Shown: piece by piece, positions 54,308 to 62,380 of the stretch
How the letters are laid out: each line of letters opens with the position of its first letter
How positions within the stretch are numbered: the stretch's first letter is position 1
Assembly (NCBI GenBank): GCA_947503715.1
Contig: CANNER010000001.1
Span: 868,001 to 932,000 of the forward strand
Origin: an uncultured Caulobacterales bacterium
GTDB lineage: Bacteria; Pseudomonadota; Alphaproteobacteria; Caulobacterales; Maricaulaceae
Length of the DNA stretch: 64,000 bases
Reading direction: 5' to 3'
Translations under genes and position numbers: made by a program
Notes under the pieces: model-generated
Seen by the model: the letters and a program-made list of their open reading frames with translations, nothing else
The model's database searches: none
What the model was told of the DNA's origin: nothing

Positions 54308-57300
54308 CTAGTTTGAGCCCGCCGGATCAATAGTAATGCGCGAGGCTTTAGATGTTCCGACACGAGTCGGGCGGTACATATCTTCCACGATAAGGGCGGG
54401 CATGATGAAATCACCGACAGTCACCGCCCGCGCAATATAGGCCGCACGGAAAGTCCGGCGGTCCCGTTCCCATTTCATCCAACGGTCTGAGGCGATAAAC
54501 CGATCATCCCGCGCTTCCTGCATATCGAATTCTGACAGTTCGCCGAGAAATTTGAACGCGCCTTCTTCGCTCGCATCGGGTGGATTGAGAACGGTCTCAA
54601 TCTCCAACCCGGCGGGCAGAAGATCGGCCATGACCATCATCGTCTCCGCCGTATAATTTGACCGCGCTTCCAAAAGGACGACGACGCGGTCACCCCTTTG
54701 GAGTTGCGAAACGGACAAGACTTCCCCCCTCGGCGAATAGAGCGTCTTCTTGACGTCAAAACCTGCGGAGATGGGCTCCGGCGCGGTCAGAGGAGTCGCA
54801 TCAATATCCAATGTGACGTAAAGTCGACTATCGCCAGTATTCATAATAGATTTATCAGCGGACATATCTGATCCGAGCAGCGACGCCGTCGCATCGTCTA
54901 AATCAATGCCTTTTGATGAGATGGAAACCGCCTCATCGCCTTGCGTGATTTTCGACATCGCCCTGACGATATAACTCTTTTCCTGAGTTGAAGTTTTTGC
55001 GGGATCGAGATCGGCCAACCTCAAGAGAATAACTTCCGCAATATCATCTGAGAGATCATTACCCCCAATGGCAAGAACCGCCGCTGCGTCGCGTTCGGCA
55101 GAGTCGTAATAATCATAAGGAATGTCATCGCCAATGCGGTCTTGTGCGCGGGTGAAGGCGGCTTCGGCTCTGGCGGCATCGCCGATGCGGGACAGGGCCG
55201 CGCCGAGATAGGCCTGCGCTATCGGACTGTCGATCGTCTTGCCAAAACGGTCATTGACGTAACGGACGCCGGAGGCATCCGGGCGACCCGCAAGGGCTAG
55301 AACATAATGCGCGTAAGCCGCCTGTTCCGCCCGGCGTAGTTCTGCACGTCTGCGGCTGTTTTCATTCGGGAAGGCGAGATTGAGATTGGAATAATCTTCC
55401 ATGAGAGACAAGCTCTTGGCTGCATCCAATGCGGAAGACAGGCCAGCCTCTGACACCTCAAATCCGTTCTTCTCTGCCTCGACCAAGAATTCGGACACAT
55501 AGAGTTGCAGCCAAGGCGACAGATATCCGTCGCCCTCGGACCAGAGACCAAATTCTCCGGATCGACTTTGTCGAGAGGAGACTTTGGCAATGGCGCTCTG
55601 AATACGCTGTCTCAGCGTCGCATTGGACGTGTCCGAGAAGCCCCCCAGATTTTCAACAAAGAGGAGCGGCATGGCGCTGCTCACGGTCTGTTCGGTACAA
55701 CCATAGGGATAGCGCGACAGGCTGCTGAGATAGGGTTGGACGGATAAACCGGGCAAACGCGCGACGGACACATCCACATCCGCACTTAGAATATTATAGC
55801 CGTCTAACCGGTCAGGATTGAGCGCAAAACTCTCCCCCGGTTCCAATGCATGAATCGACCGCCGCAGGATGGGGCGATAGGGCGAGCGCACTTCAATCGG
55901 ATAATCCGTTTCAATCGCATACCCACCGGGACCGGAAATCTTGGTCGTGAAATTATAGATTCCTTCTTTCGCGTCAGAGATATAGATGCCCGTCTGATCA
56001 CGTGTGCCGGGTTGCAGATCGAAACGGGTATTCATAGCCTCCAGCAATCCAGGCGCAGCGATGTTCGCACGATAAACACCGGACGCGCCGTCAATATTAT
56101 CAAGCGCTAGAGTCGCGACGGCGGTGTCACCGGGCGCCAGAAAACGCGGCAGAGAAAGATTGGCCGGAACGGAATCTCGGACTTTGATCGGTTGCGAGGC
56201 ACTGCCCACGGCTGATTTTGTCCAAGCCGTCGCCATCAGGCGGAGTTCCCCGTTAAAGTCCGGGAGGTCGAGCGAGATGGTCGCTTTGCCATTTTTAAGC
56301 ATCAGCGGCCCTTGGAACAGTGCGACGGTCTGCGTTGGCACGACGGAGAGGCCAGCACCACCAATGGAGTCGCCGCCACTACGCTGTGCGCCCTGCATCA
56401 GATATGGATTGAGAATGCGCGCATAATCATCGCGAATGTCGAGTGTGAAGGCTTTCTTTGAGAAGAACGCCTCCGCTGCATCGGGTGAACGGAAATTCGT
56501 GAGCGCGAGGATACCCTCATCGACAGCCGCGAGACTGACCCACGCTTTTTCCTTTGCGGCAGCGCCCGAGATTTCAATCGGGACCTCGAGTGTCACGCGA
56601 GGTGCGATACGGTCTGGCGCATTAATCGCGATGTCCAAAGTCTGGTCGCTGCGATCCAGACCGATGTGCGTCAGGCCCACGGCACGTTTCACGCTCTTAT
56701 TATTAGCGTCATCAAATGCGGTATAGAGCGTCACCATCGCATAGACATCGTGGCCCCAATCCGGGTCATAAGGTAATCTTAGAGATGATGCGCCTTCCGG
56801 AATTTCGACTGTACGGATAGTACGTACCGTGTGGTCGGCAATGACGATATCGCCGCGTCCCGCATAGGGTGCTTTCAGGTTTAGCGTGAACGCGCCGCCC
56901 GGTTTTTCAGGCAGCTCGGTTGCACCGATCAGTATTCTGTCAGGCGCATCGCTGGACCCGTCAGAATTGGACCAGCCCACGCCAAATCGGAAAGAGGCTT
57001 TCGCGCCGGACGCATCCGTCGTCTCGAGACGATAACTCCCCCAATCGAGTTTTCTGGACCACGTTGTAGGTGCGGACGTCTCAATGCGTATCTCGCCTTT
57101 ATCCATGAAAATATTCGAGGTGCGGACACGATATTGCCAGCGGTCATATTGGCGATACCAATTGTAATCGCGTTCTTCTTTGACAAGCGTCCAAGTCAGG
57201 TCCGCCGCAACCCGTTCGCCCGCCGCATTCAGACTGATGAGATCAATTTGGGCGGCGCGCTGACGATCTGCACGTCCGTCAAATTTTGGATCAAACCCTG

Positions 57301-59215
57301 TATAGAGATCGAGAGGTCGCACCGGGATGAAGCGATTTTCGCGAACATAGCGACCACCCGGTTCGGCGACACCCGCGATGACAGATGCACGAAGCGGATA
57401 GGTTGAACGGGTTTCAGTTTCAGCCAGTTTAAATGTGAGACCCGCTTGTCCCTCATCATCCGTCATCGGGACGTCAACAGGAATGAACTGTTCCTGATAA
57501 GTCTCTGTCACATCGCCAAAACTGTAATTGCTAAACTCTGGAAACGGATTGGGATCACGTTGCACACGGATTTCGCCCTCGGTCTCTAAATTTGACCCCG
57601 GAGCACCATAATAGAATTGCGCATCAAGAGAGAGACGTCGCGTTTCACCCGATTTGAGAACGGGTTGATCTTCAGGAAGAAGGTCAAGTTTCAGTCGCTG
57701 CGGTACGAAATCCTCGACGGAAATTTTCTGGACCTTAACGGCGTCCGTACCTTCCACACCAACGCGGAGTTTCCAGATACCCCGGGCTGCATCCGCCGGA
57801 AGATCAACGGAGGTGACATACCCTCCTGCCTGTCCTTGCGCGGGTAATTCGCGGCTGGAGTCTTCTGATCCGTCCGGACGGAGGATGTCTAATGTTAACG
57901 TTCGTCCCTCAATCGCATTTGCGTAACTATCGCGAAGAAGAACGTTTAAATGCACCGTCTCGCCGGGACGATAAATACCCCGGTCTGTGAAACTATAGAG
58001 GTCAAATGCCCCCGCCCCTTCACGGCCCTGTACATCCATCGTGCTTAAATCGAGCGGCGTACGGGAGAGGTCTAGGACAGCGTAATCGCCGTTTGGCCCG
58101 TAAGCCATAATCATACGCGGTGCGAGCGGACCTTTGCCGGAGAGGATGGCGTTATCAAAAACGGCTCGTCCCTGCCCGTCCGTCATGACCTCTGCGAGTT
58201 GTTCATTATTGCCCGCGATGAGATCGAGCCGAATGCCGGGCTGTAACCCTGCTGTCTTTATAGAGCGCACGGCGACATGTAGCGCATCGGACCCGCGATA
58301 ACTCGTGAGCGCCAGATCCGTTGAGATAATCCATCGCAAGGCTTTCGCAATTTGGTAGTCCGGTTTGCCCGTCTCGGCATGTCGCGCAATGAGGATATAG
58401 GCCCCCGGCCCTTGGTCAGAGATTTTATCCTGAAGATCAAAAGGTGTTTGCACAACTTGATTGCGGTCCGCTTCAACATCTAACTTACCGGACCAGACTT
58501 CGACGCGGCGATTATTGCCTTCATAAGTGCTGACATAATCATCACCCGTGCCCTGCTCGCCTTGGTTAGGAGAATATTGCGAGAGGATACGGTCATTAAT
58601 GCGGTAGAGGGTCAGGTCGAGTTTCTCCACATTGACCGTTTTGAGAGTCAGCCGCGCACCCTTTGTCTCAGGCAGGATAATACCGTCACCTGCAAATCCG
58701 ACAAAAGATGGCTTATCCTCAAAGCTCACACTGACACGACGGTCACGCGGAAGGATCGTTCCGTCATCCGCCGTGAGACCCTCCAGGACTTCGACCTGAT
58801 AGGTTTGACCATAATCCAACCCGAGCACACAAATACGCTCTGCGGTCGCGCGAAGCGAGAATGGGGTGACAGGGTCAAGTCTGAAATATGATTTCAAGTC
58901 TGTTTCCTGCGCCGCGCTAAAGGATTTATCGAATTCCAAACAGGCCTCAGACGTGCCGTTCGTGTCGTCAGTTTGCCACCCTATATAGCGCAAGACGGGT
59001 TGAGCTAACTCAATAGCGGGTTCAGTTGGTTCGTCTTCTATAGTGATGGGTTCGGGTGAAGCTTCCACCTGCGTTTCGACGACCGCAAGAGGGTGACGTT
59101 TGTCTGCTTGGATCAAGCTTGAACTGGAAGAGGCAGGAAAGAGGTAATATCCAATACATCCCGCCAATAAAAAAAGCAGGATACCAGCCCCAAATTTTAA
59201 TGTCGTGGAAGTCAT
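54308..59215 (-). CDS. Bacterial alpha-2-macroglobulin (YfhM type) lipoprotein
   Basis: 1635 residues. A lipobox (LFLLAGC) near the N-terminus predicts an inner-membrane-anchored periplasmic lipoprotein. The macroglobulin (MG) domains precede a thioester motif YPYGCTEQTVSSAM, with Cys1173 and Gln1176 in the expected CxEQ spacing. The upstream MG1-like regions hold SFTDRGIYRPGETVHLNVLL, diagnostic of the family. It is thought to trap proteases that enter the periplasm while PbpC repairs the wall. Full length and apparently intact. Upstream of the ATG at 59215 there is no gene for about 225 bases. Confidence 0.94.
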   Translation of the reverse strand: MTSTTLKFGAGILLFLLAGCIGYYLFPASSSSSLIQADKRHPLAVVETQVEASPEPITIEDEPTEPAIELAQPVLRYIGWQTDDTNGTSEACLEFDKSFSAAQETDLKSYFRLDPVTPFSLRATAERICVLGLDYGQTYQVEVLEGLTADDGTILPRDRRVSVSFEDKPSFVGFAGDGIILPETKGARLTLKTVNVEKLDLTLYRINDRILSQYSPNQGEQGTGDDYVSTYEGNNRRVEVWSGKLDVEADRNQVVQTPFDLQDKISDQGPGAYILIARHAETGKPDYQIAKALRWIISTDLALTSYRGSDALHVAVRSIKTAGLQPGIRLDLIAGNNEQLAEVMTDGQGRAVFDNAILSGKGPLAPRMIMAYGPNGDYAVLDLSRTPLDLSTMDVQGREGAGAFDLYSFTDRGIYRPGETVHLNVLLRDSYANAIEGRTLTLDILRPDGSEDSSRELPAQGQAGGYVTSVDLPADAARGIWKLRVGVEGTDAVKVQKISVEDFVPQRLKLDLLPEDQPVLKSGETRRLSLDAQFYYGAPGSNLETEGEIRVQRDPNPFPEFSNYSFGDVTETYQEQFIPVDVPMTDDEGQAGLTFKLAETETRSTYPLRASVIAGVAEPGGRYVRENRFIPVRPLDLYTGFDPKFDGRADRQRAAQIDLISLNAAGERVAADLTWTLVKEERDYNWYRQYDRWQYRVRTSNIFMDKGEIRIETSAPTTWSRKLDWGSYRLETTDASGAKASFRFGVGWSNSDGSSDAPDRILIGATELPEKPGGAFTLNLKAPYAGRGDIVIADHTVRTIRTVEIPEGASSLRLPYDPDWGHDVYAMVTLYTAFDDANNKSVKRAVGLTHIGLDRSDQTLDIAINAPDRIAPRVTLEVPIEISGAAAKEKAWVSLAAVDEGILALTNFRSPDAAEAFFSKKAFTLDIRDDYARILNPYLMQGAQRSGGDSIGGAGLSVVPTQTVALFQGPLMLKNGKATISLDLPDFNGELRLMATAWTKSAVGSASQPIKVRDSVPANLSLPRFLAPGDTAVATLALDNIDGASGVYRANIAAPGLLEAMNTRFDLQPGTRDQTGIYISDAKEGIYNFTTKISGPGGYAIETDYPIEVRSPYRPILRRSIHALEPGESFALNPDRLDGYNILSADVDVSVARLPGLSVQPYLSSLSRYPYGCTEQTVSSAMPLLFVENLGGFSDTSNATLRQRIQSAIAKVSSRQSRSGEFGLWSEGDGYLSPWLQLYVSEFLVEAEKNGFEVSEAGLSSALDAAKSLSLMEDYSNLNLAFPNENSRRRAELRRAEQAAYAHYVLALAGRPDASGVRYVNDRFGKTIDSPIAQAYLGAALSRIGDAARAEAAFTRAQDRIGDDIPYDYYDSAERDAAAVLAIGGNDLSDDIAEVILLRLADLDPAKTSTQEKSYIVRAMSKITQGDEAVSISSKGIDLDDATASLLGSDMSADKSIMNTGDSRLYVTLDIDATPLTAPEPISAGFDVKKTLYSPRGEVLSVSQLQRGDRVVVLLEARSNYTAETMMVMADLLPAGLEIETVLNPPDASEEGAFKFLGELSEFDMQEARDDRFIASDRWMKWERDRRTFRAAYIARAVTVGDFIMPALIVEDMYRPTRVGTSKASRITIDPAGSN

Positions 59216-59442
59216 ACCCGCCCCTCAAATCATTATGTCTACTCTGACTTATATCTGATTCTTGTCGGGAATGGGGCTTGATTACGTCCGTCTTCGGACA
59301 GGGCCTTTTCAGAAACAGTTTCTTAACCCTGATTTTTGAACAGTCGCTAAGGATGTTCCTAAACCGGATAAGAATAGATTTTTGCTATTTCCATTCTCAA
59401 TCGGGTGGCTGACTCCCGAATTGTAAACTTTGGGAATGTAAA

Positions 59443-60345
59443 ATGTCTTTGAAAAAACTTGCTCTCGCAGGCGGTGTTGCCGCTTCGCTCATGGCCGGAA
59501 CAGCTTATGCCTCTGTTATCGACCGTCCTTTCTTCCAAGTCCTGGGTGTCGTTGTTGTTTGGGGTGCCGATAGCACCGGAACAGCCCCTGTCGTCTCCGA
59601 CTTTGTGCTTCTTACCCCGGCTTCCGGTACAGCCGGTGCTGACCTGATTTCAGGTGACGTGACAGCCGTTGTCACAGGCTCGCTCACACCCATCTCCGCA
59701 ACAGGCGTTGGCGGAGCGGGTTCAGACGTTTCCGGCGCAACAAGCGGCGGTGTCTATTCCGACGATAATGCAAATGGCGTTCTGGACGCCGGCGATACAC
59801 TCTCCGCTTTCGGAATTGATAGTGCAACAGATGTTGACGGCCTTGTCGGTCCGGCATCGCACACATCGTCTTTCTACGTTGCGTCCAACGCTGCTTTCGA
59901 CATCTATGCCGAAGCAACAGGTCTGGGCGGATCCGGCGAATTGTTCGACGGCACAACATATGATGACATCAAGCTTGCCATGGGTATCGAAGTTTCCGGT
60001 AACGTTGTTGACGGCGATGCAGCCAGCTTGGCTTTCGGGTCCGCAGCTCAGGATCCAACAGGCTCCGCAACCGTGCTCGACCCGTCTGACCCGCTTGGTC
60101 TTGCAACACTGCCGTCAAACAACGGTTTTGACACAGCGGTCCTCGACCTCGGCGATATTAACGGCGCAGCCACAAAAGTCTTCCAAGGTGGACAGCGTAC
60201 AGCAGCCTCCGTCGGATCACTGTCCGAGCAATCAGTCCGCTTTAACAGCGTCTATACATTGGATAGCGGCGCAGGTGGATATGACCTCAGCCAGGGTGCC
60301 GGTACAGTCTTTGCCGACGTCACTTACACGGTCTTCGTACCATAG
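59443..60345 (+). CDS. Exported protein of unknown family, likely abundant
   Basis: 300 residues with a signal peptide (MSLKKLALAGGVAASLMAGTAYA). The mature protein is acidic, rich in Gly, Ser, Thr and Asp, lacks Cys and Lys-rich regions, and ends in FADVTYTVFVP. I do not recognise the family; it may be a surface, pilin-like or beta-rich spore/S-layer-type protein. One preferred Thr codon (ACA) dominates and a strong terminator follows, suggesting high expression. It stands alone between the alpha-2-macroglobulin promoter region and the HPt gene. Confidence 0.82.
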   Translation: MSLKKLALAGGVAASLMAGTAYASVIDRPFFQVLGVVVVWGADSTGTAPVVSDFVLLTPASGTAGADLISGDVTAVVTGSLTPISATGVGGAGSDVSGATSGGVYSDDNANGVLDAGDTLSAFGIDSATDVDGLVGPASHTSSFYVASNAAFDIYAEATGLGGSGELFDGTTYDDIKLAMGIEVSGNVVDGDAASLAFGSAAQDPTGSATVLDPSDPLGLATLPSNNGFDTAVLDLGDINGAATKVFQGGQRTAASVGSLSEQSVRFNSVYTLDSGAGGYDLSQGAGTVFADVTYTVFVP

Positions 60346-60388
60346 GCTGACGCCAATAAAATAAAGAGCTTCACGCGCTCTTGGATCG

Positions 60389-60419
60389 AAAGGGTCGTCC
60401 TCACGGGCGGCCCTTTTTA
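60389..60419 (+). terminator. Rho-independent terminator of the exported-protein gene
   Basis: AAAGGGTCGTCC-TCAC-GGGCGGCCCTTT stem-loop (two G-T pairs) followed by T run, 44 bases after the stop codon. Confidence 0.9.
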
Positions 60420-60432
60420 GTTTTAGAAACCA

Positions 60433-60804
60433 TCAAGACCGAAGCTGGGCCATATCATCGTTATATTCCCAGCGAATAATTTCGGCGAGAACTTGTTCAA
60501 TTCGTTGTTCGAGAGTGTCTACGGCGACTTCCCGCGCGCCGGGACGTCGGTCATCTCCGACGAGGCTCTCCGCACGTTCACAGGCTTCGGCCAAACTCAT
60601 AGCGCCAACAGCGCGGGCGGAGCCCTTTAGAGAATGCGTCACATTCGCCCAGAGATCATCATCGGCGTCAGCGGCGAGACTGCGCCCCCACATGTCGACC
60701 TGATTGCGAAACAGGCCGAAAACTTCACGGGTCAATTCACGGTCCCCACCAACATAGCGGTTGAGATGGTCGAAATCGATTTCAGAAACAGGTGAGTCGG
60801 TCAT
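60433..60804 (-). CDS. HPt (histidine phosphotransfer) domain protein
   Basis: 123-residue single-domain phosphorelay protein. The phospho-accepting His is H57 in THSLKGSARAVGAMSLAE, the standard HPt pattern. It would pass phosphate between response regulators and a hybrid kinase; neither is in this window. In alphaproteobacteria the HPt ChpT is a longer, dimeric protein, so this is not ChpT. It is divergent from the CPBP gene across 44 bases. Confidence 0.88.
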   Translation of the reverse strand: MTDSPVSEIDFDHLNRYVGGDRELTREVFGLFRNQVDMWGRSLAADADDDLWANVTHSLKGSARAVGAMSLAEACERAESLVGDDRRPGAREVAVDTLEQRIEQVLAEIIRWEYNDDMAQLRS

Positions 60805-60848
60805 ACCCCATACTAGACATTCAGCGATGATATGTTAGCGGCCATTCC

Positions 60849-62069
60849 ATGAAATATTTTGAAACAACTCAGCAAGGTCGATCCGTCTGGTGGTCATGGA
60901 TATTCGCAACGTGGATCGCAATTGTGATTTGGACATTGGGGCAATCCATTCTGATCCAACTTATGACGACAATTGCGGGTGACATGGATCCCACACTTAA
61001 ATCTGAATTTGCAGAAGCGGCGGTCAATATGGCCGATATGGGAGAGTTGGAAACTTACACGGCCCTGTTTGGCACGGCGTCACTCATTGCCATTGCGTCA
61101 GTCATGGGCGTTGTTGCGACGGTTTGGCTCTCCAATAAATATCTTGCCCAGAAAGCACATTTAGACGCTTTTGGAGGGGGAGACTTTAAGGACCGAAACA
61201 ACGCGATCTTGGCCTTATCTCTCCTCACTACTCTCGCCATTATCATCTCGGCGAGCATATTTGTAATGGCCGGACGTCTTCTCGACGGCACATATTATAT
61301 GGCGCTAATGCAGCGCGCCATGGGATTAAGCCCGCTGACTTACAGTCTCTTTTTACTGACCTTTCCGGTCGGCTGTCTCGGGCTCTATCTCATGCAAAAG
61401 GTCATTCACCAACGCTCAGTGATGTCGCTCCATAATGCGCTCAGCAAAATCAGATGGGGTTGGATATTCGAGGGCTTCGTCCTGAGCTGGCTCGTGATTG
61501 GAACCTTTATGTTCTTGGGCTCTAAATTAGGGTTGTTTGAAATTCGGTTGAATTTTAACGCGCAAGTCTTTTTCAGCTTCGCCCTCGCCTCACTCATTTT
61601 TATCCCGCTACAAGCCGGGACGGAAGAAATCGTGTTTCGCGGATATTTCAACCAAGCCCTGACTCATCTCACAAGAAATAAGTGGGTGGCTTTCATCCTC
61701 ACATCCATTGCGTTCATGGCCATGCATTTGTCCAACCCAGAAGCCCTGGAGGGCGCAGCGGCAGGCACCCTGCCCATCGTCATGAGCGGGTACTTCTTCT
61801 TTGGCTTTGCCATGTGTTTACTGGTCTGGCTGGATGACGGGATTGAGACCGCGATTGGCGTGCATGCGGGCAATAATTGTTTCGCCGCGATTGTAGTAAA
61901 TTATGAAGGCTCAGTCCTACCCACGCCGTCTATGTTCATGGCTGTGCCAGATGCTGTCAGTGACGCCATGAGTACGATCATCATTCTCGCGGTTATTGTC
62001 GCAATTATTTGGTGGCGGCGCGGCGGCCCTTCGCGGTCAGACGACAGACCGTCCATTGCGGACGCATAG
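60849..62069 (+). CDS. CPBP-family intramembrane metalloprotease
   Basis: 406 residues with about eight membrane helices. The CPBP/Rce1-like motifs are visible: EEIVFRGYFNQALTHL (EExxxR), MAMHLSNPEAL (H near F/M) and IGVHAGNNCFAAIVV (HxxxN). Members are intramembrane glutamic proteases, some involved in prenylated-protein processing or bacteriocin immunity. The substrate is unknown. Its last 65 bases overlap the small minus-strand gene downstream. Confidence 0.9.
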   Translation: MKYFETTQQGRSVWWSWIFATWIAIVIWTLGQSILIQLMTTIAGDMDPTLKSEFAEAAVNMADMGELETYTALFGTASLIAIASVMGVVATVWLSNKYLAQKAHLDAFGGGDFKDRNNAILALSLLTTLAIIISASIFVMAGRLLDGTYYMALMQRAMGLSPLTYSLFLLTFPVGCLGLYLMQKVIHQRSVMSLHNALSKIRWGWIFEGFVLSWLVIGTFMFLGSKLGLFEIRLNFNAQVFFSFALASLIFIPLQAGTEEIVFRGYFNQALTHLTRNKWVAFILTSIAFMAMHLSNPEALEGAAAGTLPIVMSGYFFFGFAMCLLVWLDDGIETAIGVHAGNNCFAAIVVNYEGSVLPTPSMFMAVPDAVSDAMSTIIILAVIVAIIWWRRGGPSRSDDRPSIADA

Positions 62070-62262
62070 GACTGGCAAACCACGGCTCGGCTAACCCCGC
62101 CGCAATGGCGGTCTGGATGATCGCTTTATCAACGGGTTCGCCAAATGTGTCGAACAGGGCCAGCCGCCCATCTGCGCGGCCCATACCGTCGCGCAACCAT
62201 CCCATCATTTCTTGTTCTCGCAAGCGCACTTTTGCGCTCGCCCGATTCAGCCCAGACGCCAT
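62005..62262 (-). CDS. Small conserved-looking hypothetical protein
   Basis: 85 residues, basic at both ends, no membrane segment. It begins MASGLNRASAKVRLREQEMM and ends WTVCRLTAKGRRAATK, reminiscent of winged-helix ends but not assignable. Its C-terminal quarter overlaps the CPBP gene antisense; the first three quarters lie in otherwise unannotated DNA, which is why it is kept. An alternative is that it is a spurious frame. Confidence 0.5.
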   Translation of the reverse strand: MASGLNRASAKVRLREQEMMGWLRDGMGRADGRLALFDTFGEPVDKAIIQTAIAAGLAEPWFASPMRPQWTVCRLTAKGRRAATK

Positions 62263-62380
62263 ATCAACCCATCCACCATTTCACCGGAACAGATGCGGTC
62301 TTCGCCGCTTTCCCCGGTCATTCGGGTCTGATAGAGCAAATAAAAGAATATCCGGTTAAACGCGCAGGTCGGGGGACGTC

